Below are positions 45,386-57,782 of a DNA stretch of 64,000 nt, one piece after another. How positions within the stretch are numbered: the stretch's first letter is position 1; each line of letters begins with the position of its first letter. Source of the stretch: Gastracanthus pulcherrimus (taxonomy: Eukaryota; Arthropoda; Insecta; Hymenoptera; Pteromalidae); assembly GCA_949152435.1 (NCBI GenBank), contig OX424572.1:52889277-52953276 (forward strand), written 5' to 3'. The position numbers were made by a program, and so were the translations under genes. The notes beneath the pieces are model-generated. The model saw only the letters and a program-made list of their open reading frames with translations. It was not told the DNA's origin and did not search any database.

Positions 45386-46615
45386 ACAGAACATTAAACT
45401 CGAAAAACGAAATTTTTTTTTATGAGCCGATATAAATATTTCCTCTAAAAGTAACTATTGATAATTTTATTTTACTATAAATACTTGATAATATCTATAT
45501 TTTTACCGTTGTAAAGCCTCAAAATCTTTCTCCCACGTGACACAAAATATTGTCGTTGTCAATACTAGATTTATTGAAAAAACTTTGCGGCGTGCACGTT
45601 TCTAGGTGACACAGTTGAAAAGAAACAAATTTCCGACGGTAATTTGACTCCTTTTGGTATGTACTAAAACTTTAACGGTTTACTTTTACAATAAATTTTT
45701 TTTATTATTATCTTTCGGAAAATAAACATATTTTTTAAAAAATTTTCTTTGTAATTTTTAAAAAATTGGTTTGTTTTCTAAAATAAATGTTAAATAAATT
45801 TTTTAACAAAAAAATAAACCATAAAACTTTTTGTACATGTAATAAGGAGTAAAATTATCGTCGGAAAAAAATTGTATTCTCGACTCAACCGTAATGGACA
45901 CTTTATTAACCTCAAAAGTGGGACTAAAGTAGCATATGATTCCCGCAAATCTACTTTTTCCCGCTTCTTTTTTCGCAAATGCATTTTTTAATTATCGTTC
46001 TCGATATTAATATACATTTTCAATAAATTCTAATTCTTACCAAATAGAAATAAAAATGTTAATAAAAATCTTTTCATTTATTAAAAATATTTAATATTTT
46101 GTACATAATATTTAATATCTAACTTTTACATAGAATAATTATAATTAGATTTGTACTAAATATTTATACTTAAATATTGACAAATTAAATTCATATAATT
46201 TAAACTTTTAAATGTATTTAACAAGTTCATAACTTTTTAATAAATGATATCAAACTTCCGGGCGTGGGTCCCGCTTTGTAAGTCAAAAAGCGGTCACAGT
46301 TAAGTCGGGAATAAAGTCCTATATGTAACACGGGAATAATCTACGGCTTTATTCCCTTGTTGCATAATGGATTATTTTGTTGATAGTGTCCCCTAGAAAT
46401 ATACACGCAGCAAAGTTTTCCCAATAAATATAGTATTAACAATGGTAATATCTTGTGTCACGCAGGAACATGATTTTGAGGCTTTGTCGCGGTAAAATTA
46501 CAGATATTATTAAGTATATATAGTACAGAAAAATTGTAAATAGTTATTTTTGAAATAATATTTTTTGTAGGCTTATTAAAAATAATTATTTTTTTGAGTT
46601 TAACTCAGGCTAGCC
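45385..46615. mobile_element. Element with long inverted repeats (about 220 bp)
   Basis: About 45385-45630 pairs with about 46375-46615: AAAGCCTCAAAATC, GTGACACAA, CTTTGCGGCGTG and TTTCTAGGTGACAC on the left against inverted counterparts (GATTTTGAGGCTTTG, TTGTGTCAC, CACGCAGCAAAG, GTGTCCCCTAGAAA) on the right. The interior (45890-46375) carries the CCCGCAAAT/GGxCACTTTATTAACC family also seen at 1456-2310. No transposase is evident. Confidence 0.75.
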
Positions 46616-46619
46616 TCCT

Positions 46620-47430
46620 TAAAATTGTAGTTCAAATTTTTCTAAATACATTAACAGGGTAAGACTCTAAATAAGAAAAAAACTAAATTACGAAAAAAAA
46701 AACTAATATTATTATAATACTGTGACGTATGACGTGTGCATGCCTAGTCATAAATGAATTGTTTAATTCCATAAGAATGTCTGTCTAATTTACCGTAATG
46801 GCGACATTCGCATGACGCAGTGTCCGACTATGAACTTTAACAGAAAAGTGAAATATTTTGCGAATAAAACGTTAAAGTAATTAATTTATTACCGTGATTA
46901 ACTTCCATAGAGGTTAAGAGAAGATGATATGTTACATAAAAAAAATTAGTTAATGATTTTGCAGTTGTTCTTAAATTACTTTAAAATAATTTATTGTGAT
47001 TTTGTTTATTCACTCGACCTAATTATGAATGTTATATACAATAGTAATTTATTTTCTTTTTACGAACCCGTATTGGCACCTAGTACCCTCTTACGGGATA
47101 TTCCCACCACCTATATGTGGGAGTATTTGATCCTAATATCGCCCTCCCCGTCCCCGAGAAGCTGCAGGCTACCGCATTCCAATAGCAGTCGTAAGTTGCT
47201 TCCACGGTATATGCCCAGCAATTCCTTGAAACCCCTCCTCCCCACTGGCCCGGCATTTGCCGAGGCCCCCGTGCCTGTAGCGTACACGGAGAGAAAAACT
47301 CCGCCGTATTAGCGTTGTTGTGGTAACGTAAAATCAGCTGTAAGATCACACCGCCAACGCTGTTGTAGAACAAAGCAGTTTCAGCTTGACTCGCTCGAAG
47401 CACAGATATTTGAGCTTAGCTTTTCGAATA
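46620..47430. other. AT-rich sequence, then a GC-rich patch (47080-47310), unclassified
   Basis: 46620-47080 shows nothing recognisable. 47080-47310 is GC-richer and open on the minus strand (47403-47080), but the translation matches nothing I know. Its position just before the SINE pair suggests another repeat. Confidence 0.3.
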
Positions 47431-47436
47431 TTCGGA

Positions 47437-47636
47437 TTTTTTTTTTTTTTTTTAACGTCGCCATGTTTGTGCTCCCATGTGGTGCTAATCGACGACGGGG
47501 GTCTGCGGTGTGTTTGTAAACAAAGCACATGTAATTTTTTACAGAGGTGCTTGTATCAATCGGCAGAGACTAGGATTCGAACCCAGGTCACCGGCGTGGG
47601 AATCCGACACTCTACCGACTGAGCCGCCGCAGGCCC
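47437..47636 (-). mobile_element. tRNA-derived SINE, copy 1
   Basis: On the minus strand the head is tRNA-like with RNA polymerase III promoter boxes: A box GGCTCAGTCGGTAGAG (47610-47625) and B box GGTTCGAATCC (47573-47583). A tRNA-unrelated body follows, then a poly(A) tail seen as the T run at 47437-47453. It is flanked by a perfect 12-bp target-site duplication ATATTCGGATTT (47428-47439 and 47642-47653). SINEs have no coding capacity and depend on a LINE partner. Confidence 0.92.
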
Positions 47637-47669
47637 AAATTATATTCGGATTTCATATACATTAACTTT

Positions 47670-47866
47670 TTTTTTTTTAATTAACGTCGCCATGTTTGTG
47701 CTCCTATGTGGTGCTAATCGACGACGGAGGTCTACGGTGTGTTTGTAAACAAAGCACATGTAATTTTTACAGAGGTGCTTGTATTAATCGGCAGAGACTA
47801 GGACTCGAACCCGGGTCACCGGTGTGGGAATCCGACACTCTACCGACTGAGCCGCCGCAGGCCCCC
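47670..47866 (-). mobile_element. tRNA-derived SINE, copy 2
   Basis: Same family and orientation as the neighbouring copy, differing at several positions. A box 47838-47853, B box GGTTCGAGTCC (47801-47811), poly(A) as the T run at about 47667-47678. The flanks share ATTAACTTT (47661-47669 and 47869-47877), a shorter target-site duplication than that of copy 1. The separate duplication shows an independent insertion rather than a tandem duplication. Confidence 0.92.
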
Positions 47867-48116
47867 ATATTAACTTTATCAACATTCGAGCGGGCTAAAC
47901 GGAGACTTCATCTTGTAAATTGCGTGGGAAATGAATGCGGAACGTAGTTAAAATAGCCCTTTCGGAGAATAAAAGTGTCGCTGATTGTTTAGTCTAACTT
48001 TACGTTCAGTTATGACGTTTTAATATTACGCGACCAGTGAATCTCGCATATGGCTGTATTCTGTATGTTCAAAGTTGCCTTGTCTGCATTCCACGCGTGA
48101 AGGGAATGACGATTGC

Positions 48117-48118
<2 letters not shown>

Positions 48119-48180
<62 letters not shown>

Positions 48181-48197
48181 GGAGAGAGAGAGGGAGA

Positions 48198-48251
<54 letters not shown>

Positions 48252-48325
48252 GAGAGATAGTGGGAGAGAGAGGGAGAGAGAGAGAGAGGGGGAGAGCGAG
48301 AGAGAGAGAAGGGGGGAGGGGTTGC
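48119..48325. repeat. (GA)n purine tract with a poly-G run
   Basis: GAGAGA repeats interrupted by G runs (48171-48181 and others). All long open frames over it are artefacts. Confidence 0.95.
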
Positions 48326-48699
48326 ATAGGAGAAGTTTATGCATCTGCAAGGAAAACGCGTACAATTGTTTATGTCCAGTTTTCGTCAGTTTTGTTTATA
48401 TGAATGTCATTCAGGAATGTGTAGGTGAGCATATACAAATTATTTCGGAATGTTTAATATAAATACAAAACGTAAATATAGTTGTACGGAACAATTTCAA
48501 TGATTACGCAATGTTTACGCATGTTTAAATGACATGATGACAAAATAATAATAATTCCCAGCATTCCAATATATCGCTAAATAAGACGATATAATAATTT
48601 CCAGTATCATAAAAATATCGTCTAACATTAGTGATATTCATACACATTTATACATTTATACATTTATATGTCCAACATATATTATTGGAATAATTGAGC

Positions 48700-48830
48700 A
48701 CAGAGGCGCAACAACCAGGGGTGCCTTGGGGGCCCGGGCACCCCCTAGCCCTCGTTGTGCACCCGTTGACTGGGTGCTCTCTGCCAAATAGACCACATGG
48801 CAGATCACCTATATTCTGTAAGTTTAATAA

Positions 48831-48888
<58 letters not shown>

Positions 48889-49100
48889 TTCAATTACAAA
48901 TAAAATATGAAAAAGCCGCTGCTAATTCATTGGCACTTAGCTTCCTCAAAATTTATAAATTTTTCCAATATGAAATTCTTTGATCTAATAACTTAATTTT
49001 AAATTACTATATCTCTTTCTAATTAAGAAAAACAAACTGTGAGACACTTGGTATGCCAAGAGGCTACATAGCATACAAAAATAATTTACCTTATCGATTT
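48700..49100 (-). repeat. Dispersed repeat with (AT)n, partner of 40290-40440
   Basis: An (AT)n run (48839-48882) is followed by the inverted counterpart of 40290-40375. The segment 48700-48790 is GC-rich (GGGGGCCCGGGCACCCCC). Confidence 0.6.
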
Positions 49101-49845
49101 CAGAAAACCGTAAAATCAAATAACCGTTTTAAAGAAATCGAATCGATGAATCTTTAAATTTCTTTATAATTTCGAATCATCATTACAAAACTTTCATAAG
49201 AGAAAGATGAAGCCTACAAAATTTTTCAGAATATTCTTCTTCAAATTCCTAACCATCTCAATTTATTTTAAAAATGTTCCTTCTTATATTTCACAAATAT
49301 AACCGTTTGAAAAAATGACGATTTCGTAAAAGACATAACATGGGAAATAGCTTATTATTATCATTATAAATGTATTATCAATCAATCGATGATATTATTC
49401 CTAAGCCATCAAAAACCCCAAAAAAACTAAAACTCAAAAATCGAAAAACCGCTTAAAAACAAAAACGATTGAAAACAAAAAATAGTTTTTTGAGACACCG
49501 TCCTTAAAGAAGAACAAACGAAATGAGCCCCGAAACATTAATTTCACCGTGTATATTCAGAGTAATGTTGATCCACATCCATACGTACACACACACATGT
49601 ACACATACACTGACACACACACCCACACACATACACACACTTTCTAAAAATGTGTATTTTGATTCCCAGTATCTCAAAACATGTTTCTAACTCGTTTTTA
49701 GGAAAACTCTTTTTTTACCATCACAAAGCTTCCTCTGTGAGAAAGCAATATAATTTATTGACATCCCTATTTTTCAGTGACCCACCCTCTTCCTTTCGAT
49801 TTGGGCACCCATTGCCCATTCGAAGTTGTTGCACCCCTGATTGAG
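49100..49845 (-). repeat. Dispersed repeat with (CA)n, partner of 33730-34350
   Basis: AAACGAAATGAGCCCCGAAA and an adjacent CA tract (49575-49640) correspond, inverted, to the repeat at 33730. The right end (GGGCACCCATTGCCC, GTTGTTGCACCCCTG) has words related to 48705-48750 (CAACAACCAGGGGTGCC), so 48700-49845 may be one unit. Confidence 0.5.
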
Positions 49846-50084
49846 CATTTGATAACACATTGTATATGTTAATAATTTTATTAGCACCTCAACGGAATAT
49901 TTAGTAAAGATATAATATTAAATTCACTTTGAAAGGTCATACTCTGTATGTCGACGGTAGGTTACCGTCATAACGCACCCAGGCTATTACAAGAATATCC
50001 AGAGATCTTATATTGGCTCCAGTGACTGCTTTTACAAACATGTTATAAAGAACCATTCATAATTAACACTTTTATTTATCATTA

Positions 50085-50150
50085 TTATTATTGTAGTTAC
50101 TGTTACTGTTATTATTATTATTTTTATTATTATTATTTGAAAATGTCTTT
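50085..50150. repeat. (ATT)n-rich stretch
   Basis: TTATTATTATT repeats with interruptions. Confidence 0.85.
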
Positions 50151-50271
50151 TCAATTAATATAAATATTTTCTTTTATAAGTTTATAGGAAGATTTTTTTT
50201 ATTTTTTATTTATTAATTTTCGAATTTATAAAATCAATTGCTAAGTTTAAGGTGAGGTCGGAGCAAACTTT

Positions 50272-50620
50272 ACCATTGTGACCTCCACCTCGCGCCGTAT
50301 TTTTCGTTATACGTTTAAAATTTACATAGTAACATCAAAATCGAGGGTGATAATGATTTGTTATTATGTAAAGAACAGTGGACAGCAGCGTTTTTGTTTA
50401 TCAATAGGTTAAAAAGTTTTTTATTATGAAATATTATTATAATTGACCAATAGAAAAGGGTCCAAATGACGGTTATCTTACCGTTTCTTAACCTCATCGA
50501 CGGTTTGACCTCGCGTCATATTTTTCGTTATACGTCGAGATTTCATAAAAAATCGTACATAGCCATAATCATTTATTATTATGTAAAGAATAGTGGACGA
50601 CATTTTTGTACTACAAATAC
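50272..50620. repeat. Tandem duplication, period about 230 bp
   Basis: GACCTC..CCTCGCG.C.TATTTTTCGTTATACGT and TTATTATGTAAAGAA.AGTGGAC blocks occur in both halves (about 50272-50395 and 50503-50610). Confidence 0.75.
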
Positions 50621-50773
50621 CTACAAATTTTTATTTTTGTGATGCAAGTGTTGGAGGTTAGGTCTAATTTTCATCAATTAGAATAGCTCCGACATCCCCT
50701 TAAGATGAAAAGGTAAACTACGCGGAACGCGGGAAAAGTCTCTAGTATTTTTAAAATACAAGTATTTGAATAT

Positions 50774-51826
50774 ACACTGTAAAAAATTTTGCGGAAGATT
50801 ACATCGTTGAGCGTGGGGAACGCGTGGAGACCTACGCTGAGCGTGGTAAATATCCCACTTAAATGGTAAAGTGACGGTATTGCGGTAAATTTACATGTAA
50901 GAACATATTTTCTTTACAAATTACCGTAATGCTGTAACTTTACACGACATGTAGTAAAAATACAGCGATGAGGCGTTTCGAACCGTAATAAACATAATAT
51001 TACGCATAATAATCAATATAACAATTTTTTAATGTAAATCAGTGAAGCAGGGAATGAAATGAACAATTTTTATTTTTTAATATTAAAAATATATATATTG
51101 TACATATGAATTTTCAAAATTCTTAATGTAAAAAATGATTTGTTGATTTACTATTCTCAGATTTACTCTACTCTTACTGTAATAAATTTACAAAATTGAC
51201 TTTATTCAATTTGTTTTTTCCAACGGTGATAATAGTAAATCTACAAAAAATTTATACAGCGCATAAAACTAGAACAAACATAGGTAATTAAGTTTCTAAA
51301 ATTAAGTTATCTAACTGAAGTTATCTAAAACTTATGGAAAAGTATAAAATATAATTTTTTGTATACAAAACAGTATCAAATTATTCATGAAACATTGAAG
51401 TATTCTTACAAAAGTACATGCTATTATTAATTGATGTAGTTTTTAACTACATAGATTTTTTCTAAAATAGACTATTCTTGACATTCTTTTGGGCACCGTT
51501 AAAGAACTCTGAAACTAAAACACGTGCTTCCATGGTGCAACGTAACATAGCCTAATTCTTTTTATTCTTTCTATGTCCAGTGAAAACACAGGGTTAGGGG
51601 AACTTTACACGTTCAGGTACTTTTACCGGAGACGCTCCAGAATGCGCACGGTAAAATCGCATCGCCCAGCACGAGAAAAACACTGCTGGCAAAAAAAGAC
51701 CCTCGCTCAGTAGAGTAAAATTACAGTTAATCTGTTCTTTCACACAATCGATGTAACTTTGCATCGTTCAAGAGTGTAATTTTTCCATAAAAATACGGCG
51801 ATCTTCCGCAAAATTTTTTACAGTGT
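50774..51826. mobile_element. Non-autonomous DNA transposon with perfect 26-bp ends
   Basis: The ends (50774-50799 and 51801-51826) are perfect inverted repeats starting ACACTGTAAAAAATTTTGCG. The 1.05-kb interior is noncoding and carries several GTAAA/TTTAC-rich words. Superfamily and target-site duplication are not determined. Confidence 0.85.
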
Positions 51827-51909
51827 ACTTACTTATATTTCAGCAAAGTATTTTGAAAAACGCGTATTTTAATAAATGAATTGAAATACTGCCTACACCT
51901 GAGAATCAC

Positions 51910-52329
<420 letters not shown>

Positions 52330-52330
<1 letters not shown>

Positions 52331-54950
52331 GTGATCAAAACCACTTTTTTCAGGATTTTAAGTTTTAAAATGAGTTTAATTAATTGAAAGGTGCATTAAA
52401 CGGGTTTGGAAACATTTATTAAGAAATCTTCAGAAAATTTGCTAAAATTTCCTACGTTACAATTTTTTTACCAGATTTAATTTTGTTGAATAAATGGTGG
52501 TTGAAATTTTCTAAAAAATGTAAAAAATGACTACATACTCATATTTAGTCTTGATGAACTTTGAACCTAACGGTTTAAAAAAATCTGAAAAAAATCACTT
52601 ATATTCTACTTACCAGGAGGAACAATTTTAACGAAGAAATAAAAAAAAAACTTTTTTTTATCTCGATTTCCCAGAGAATTACCCATATATATATATATTG
52701 TACACCTGACAGTCCATATAACCTCAAAATTTCACTAAACTTATATCATCAATTTCTCCAATTACTTAAATACTTTGTTTATCATTTTTAAGACAATAAT
52801 TACAGTTTTTGTAAATGAAGCTGCTCAATTGTATTGTACTTTGTTGAGTTCCGGACAGGAAATTTCACGAAGCCTGTATAAAATGCTGCATCAAGAAAGG
52901 CAATATTTGTTTTTAAAATTTTTTTTATTTATTTAGAGTGAAAGCATATATTGTAGATAATTGGCTAGTATACTTACATGATTTTTGCTACTCCTTATAA
53001 AAGTTGTAACATAAAATGCAGCGTGAAAAGGCATAGTTCATGTAGCGAAGAAAGAAAGCAGAAGTTGAAAATGTTTGTTCAACAACAGCGGTAAAATGTA
53101 GTGGTTAATGAGAGAGCGAGAGAAAATAATTAGCAAAAGTATAGAAGTATGTACGACTTACCTCGTGAGCAAGTCAGCTGTGAGAAGAGGAGCGCTGATG
53201 ATGAAGCAAAAGAGTGCACGTTGCCGCACAGCAGCGGCCACAGACGGCCAGACGTAGAGAAAAATTGCTTAATAACAAACAAGTCTGACTTTGGCGAATG
53301 AAGCTTGACTCCAATTGCTTGAAGGCAATGTTACCACCTAGAGGCAGATCGTCCCCTGACTGTCGAAAATAATAGCTATAGGTAGTACTTATTCGCGGCA
53401 CATGCAGACTTTCAACAAGTATCAACAAGAAACTGCTGCTGGCAGCTCTATAGTTCGCGTTCGCCCAAGTCAGCTGTGCTCTCGACAATCTCGACCCTCG
53501 ACCACGCAGGCCTGCAGCTGCTACTTACTGCTGCTGCTGCTAGTGCTGATGCGCTTAGGCTGCTTCTTCAATTGCAGCGCGTCTAAGCTCGAGCGCGCTT
53601 CAAGCTGCACTCCATTTAAGCGCATTTGTACAGGAAGAAAAATATAATCATATTCTAGGATGCTCACGGAAAAATGCTTTCATCATATGCTTCATTTTTG
53701 CTCTTTATTCTTTTTTTAGTTTAGAAAATGCCTAAATTTTCATTACGGGCATATAAACGCACTCAGACGCGCTGATAAAGAATCAGCTTTAGACTCCAAG
53801 TCCCATCTCATAATCTCACTTCCCCCTTGCGCTGTCACGACGGCAACGCACGCGCGAAAACCGCAGGATTTTTCAAATCTACGAGCTAATTGTATTCTCA
53901 TTGTTTATGAAGTATTAAGTAATGCACAAATAACAGATTATTTAAGTCTTTCAGCAGAAAATTTCGACTGTTAAATCCTATATTTACGTTGAAATATAAC
54001 AAATTTACTATCCTCGGTAAAAATGGCCGTCATAAACGAGTTATGGCAACACATGAACATATATCTGATAATATATGAACATAGGTATATGCTGATGTAT
54101 GGCTATTTGCGAGGCTTTTTCCGAAATTTCGGATCCCCTTTTGTAGATCTCTGTTTTATCATGAAATTTCGTTCCAATGCCATTGATGTAAGCCGCAAGT
54201 TTTTACTTTAAAGTTTGAACAGTGGTAGATAATTACAAAACGAAGGGCAATGACCGCTTAGTTTTTCATAATTCAATTTATTCTTTTAATTATAGCCAAT
54301 ATTTTAGAATTCCCGAGTCGGTATGGTAGGGAGGATAAAAATTGACTTTGACACCCCCTTAAGTTCCAAGGGCAGAAATGGACCGAATCGCTGGAGGATT
54401 AAGGAATCTACTTTTCAATATATTACTTTCCAAATGAATACAGAAAATAAAATTTGAATAAATAGAAAACTTTGCATGCGTATATGTGATAATATAAACT
54501 AAAAATTAATTAAAAATCAATAATATATCTTAATAAAAAGTATTTCTTAATCTTACATAAAACGTTTTATTCATATGAAAATTAACGTATTGAAAAGTAG
54601 ATTCCCTAAACCTGGAATAATTTAGTCCTTTTGTGCCTATATCTTACGGTCTCTGAGGGTATTATGGATACAGATAAGCCTAATAACTCTCAGATTGGAG
54701 GTAGATATAATTATTTATATATAAATATTATCTTTTGGGATAAACATTTCTGAGGATATCACAAATTAGTCACATAATATGAATATTTATTTTTGATTTC
54801 AAGTTTTAAGGGTGTTTTATTCCTTTAAATCCTTTCATTTTTATATATTATTTTTTAAAACAACTAAAAGAAAAGTTGTAAAATAATCAAAAAATGGTAA
54901 AAAGCTGCTAAGAATGTTCAATACATAAAGTCAAAAGTAAATAAGGTGGT
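52330..54950. other. No gene recognised; GC-richer patch at 53160-53640
   Basis: Mostly AT-rich noncoding sequence. 53160-53640 has markedly higher GC with CTGCTGCTGCTG and GCAGCGGCC words and short open frames on both strands. It could be a promoter or first exon of an unidentified transcript, but no protein similarity is evident. Confidence 0.3.
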
Positions 54951-54952
54951 TA

Positions 54953-54990
54953 ACGCGCGAAGCGCGCAGGGGTGCAGCCCCCTAATGTCC
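54953..54990 (+). other. Possible Helitron 3' end
   Basis: A GCGCG-GAA-GCGCG-type hairpin, then GGGGTGCAGCCCC, then CTAA followed by T. Helitrons end in a hairpin close to CTRR and insert between A and T. Only this terminus is seen and no 5' TC end was located. Confidence 0.3.
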
Positions 54991-57195
54991 ATATATATGA
55001 TTATATATATGATTATAGATAAATATAATATGGATGCATACTAAATTTCAGATGTAATTCCATATATTACCATATATGGTTATATATGCCCATATATGCC
55101 CATATATGGACAAAATTCATATAAGGCCATGTATGGCCATATATGCCTATATATGAAAGATTTTTTCCCGAGTATAAGGATGGTCCAAACATTACGATAA
55201 TGTGTCATCTCGAAGCTGCGTATGGACGATTATTGTCAGGTGGTTATTATATATGTATATTGCGAATACTAATAATTGTACGAGCGTTAGGGCAAAATAT
55301 GTAATAACGAATACAATTAAATTGCAAAATGTAAAACAAAATCGAAATAGAAATATACCTCGACAATGAATAAAAAATAAATACTAAATCCTTCTGAATA
55401 AAAAAAGATGACAAGTAAATTATCAACCACTAAAAAGAATAATATGCGTGTTTCAAATATTTTTTATTTTTCATTGATAAACATTTAAGAACATTTTAAG
55501 GCAGTACTATCGGTTTCGAATTAGTGTTCAGAAATTTCTGAAATTTGATATACAAGTATGTTTTGATCTCAAACTTACTCATATAAATTTTTAGAAAGCT
55601 ACACCAACCCAGAAAGAAAATATTAAGAATTTTATATTTACGTTTTTAACACGTTGCCTTATGGAAACTCACGTTCCCAACAGTTGCAATTTGCTTTCGA
55701 CGAAACTTTGAAAAAAATATATTTAATGTCCCATAAATATAATGCAAAAATCCAAATGTTGATTCACCAATTTAGTGAGCTAATATAAGCAAACGAATAA
55801 AATGTTTTACGCACACTCAACCATTTACGCACACGATTTAGCCTACCACGGAAGTCCAAAACGACCAAACACGCATTAGACTCACGGTTAGTTAGTTAGT
55901 AGTTTTCCTGTAGAAAAAGGTTTTTTAAACTTGGCAGTAGTTGTTCTGTAGTTGCGAAAATACTACTGGAAACGAGTAGTTCTGGCAGTAGTTTAGACAG
56001 TAGTTGCGGCAACAGTTTAGGCAGTTGTTCACGCCAGCAGTTCAGGCAGTAGTTTATTTTCGTAAGGGCACTTTTCTCTTTGTACAAAAGTTATAATTTT
56101 TACATTTTATAAATGGACTTTCTCCATTCCAATACTGTATGGTAAATGCAACTATTTTCTATTTTGCCATACTCATATGGCACTTATTACATTATTTGCG
56201 GAATATCCCAGTTGGGTAAGATTAGTATAGTAATTTTTCCTGCTGCAATTTGTAAATATTCCAACATTAATTCTCTCAGTGTATATAAGTATATATGATC
56301 TTACATGAAGTCAGTTTTACCTGGGATATTACTTCTCTTAATAGTAAATTATATATCGAAATAAATAATTAATAACTATAGAAAAAAACTTGATTGAAAA
56401 CCATAAATCTTTACATGGAAATTATAAAAGCATTTTTCACAGAATTCAAAATATTTTTTTTAATTATGGGGCAGTCGATGGCTTAAGTGGTAAACGCGTT
56501 ATACCTGGGTGTTTTTAAAAAATGTTGCGATTTTTTTTCTAATTATAATAACATTTATTTGTTAATATGTATCCAAAAAGAAAGTACGTGCTTGATGAGA
56601 GCTTAATTCTAAAAGTCAAGCTAATGATAGAAATTTATTTATAAATTTAATATAAATTCTTATATTTATTTTAATACAAAAATAATCAATACATTTTTTT
56701 ATTAATCTTATAATCGAATATCACAATATCTTAATAAAACAGGTGGCATATTTTATCTGAAAAATGAATATTAACTTGATTGCCCCATAGAGACGAAAAT
56801 AAAGAAAATATTCCTTTTTATAATCTATTTATAAGAAAATATTTCCTTCTTTAATAGTATACTCTATTTAAAAGAAGATCTCGCGCCATCTTGTAAAGCT
56901 TTTAAGAGGACAAGACTAGATTAAACTCTGAAAAAAAAATTTGTTGAGCTCATAAAACTTTCTGTTTAAAAGCAGTCATACCAAACATTTTTTGACAATA
57001 AATACTTATCGGGGTGTCAAGCCATTAAAATTTCCTGCAAAAATTCCTAACCTCAAATCTTTGACCGAGAAATGAATAACAGATTTCAATTAATAAATAA
57101 ACCGAATTATGAAAAACCAGGACATCATCAATAATTGCTCTTCTTTTTCTAACATTCTACCACTGTGTTAAGTTTCAGGTAAATATATCATATTA
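54990..57195. other. Low-complexity ATATATGG words, then AT-rich sequence without genes
   Basis: 54990-55150 is built of loose CATATATGG/CCATATATG words related to the minisatellite at 8075. From 55896 to 56060 CAGTAGTT-like words repeat (GGCAGTAGTTTAGACAGTAG), giving a repetitive minus-strand open frame. Nothing else recognised. Confidence 0.45.
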
Positions 57196-57198
57196 TGA

Positions 57199-57782
57199 TG
57201 GGCGATTATCACGAAACTGTTAGTTTTGACGGCATCACGCATAAATGCTTTTAAGAAGCAACATAACAGAAATTTTGCGATTGTATGCGATTGATAAATA
57301 TAATACTTTTACATAATATTCAATGACATTAGTTATGAAAATCAGCAGAATTCATACAATAAATATATCAAATATGCCCAAACTGTCAGCTCCGTGGAAT
57401 AATTCTTTTTTAAAATTGCAGTGAATTTGAGATATACATACCTATATGTAAGATTTACGTAATTTGAAAATTATGCTTCTTAAAATATATGTTAATGCAA
57501 ACATTTTGTAGCCAATCAGAAGTATTGAATATTTAATTTAATCTATTTAAAAAATGAGTTAAAAGTGTCCTATGCACAAAATGTCAGCTCTGTAGCATCA
57601 AATATCCATGTATATCTGTCCAAGAAAAAAAATTTTTTTTGTACATGAATTTGACGTATGACACCTATATACACTTACAAAACTTATACAATACACCCTT
57701 AAATGGATATCTAGGTTTGTAATTAACAAAGTATGGTGCTACGGAGCTGACCAAAAACTAACAGTTTCGTGATAATCGCCCA
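57199..57782. mobile_element. Non-autonomous element with 29-bp inverted ends
   Basis: TGGGCGATTATCACGAAACT and the following GTTAGTTTT at 57199-57227 are exactly mirrored at 57754-57782. Inside, TGTCAGCTCCGTGG (57386) and TGTCAGCTCTGTAG (57581) repeat. No coding potential. Confidence 0.8.

Noticed and set aside
47573..47625. Functional tRNA gene
   Set aside because: A and B boxes are present, but the anticodon arm does not pair well, a SINE body and poly(A) follow, and target-site duplications flank the unit.
48010..48403. Ser/Leu and Arg/Glu repeat open frames
   Set aside because: They are the two strands of the (GA)n tract.
56466..56505. Second tRNA/SINE head (TGGCTTAAGTGG resembles an A box)
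   Set aside because: No B box follows at the required distance.
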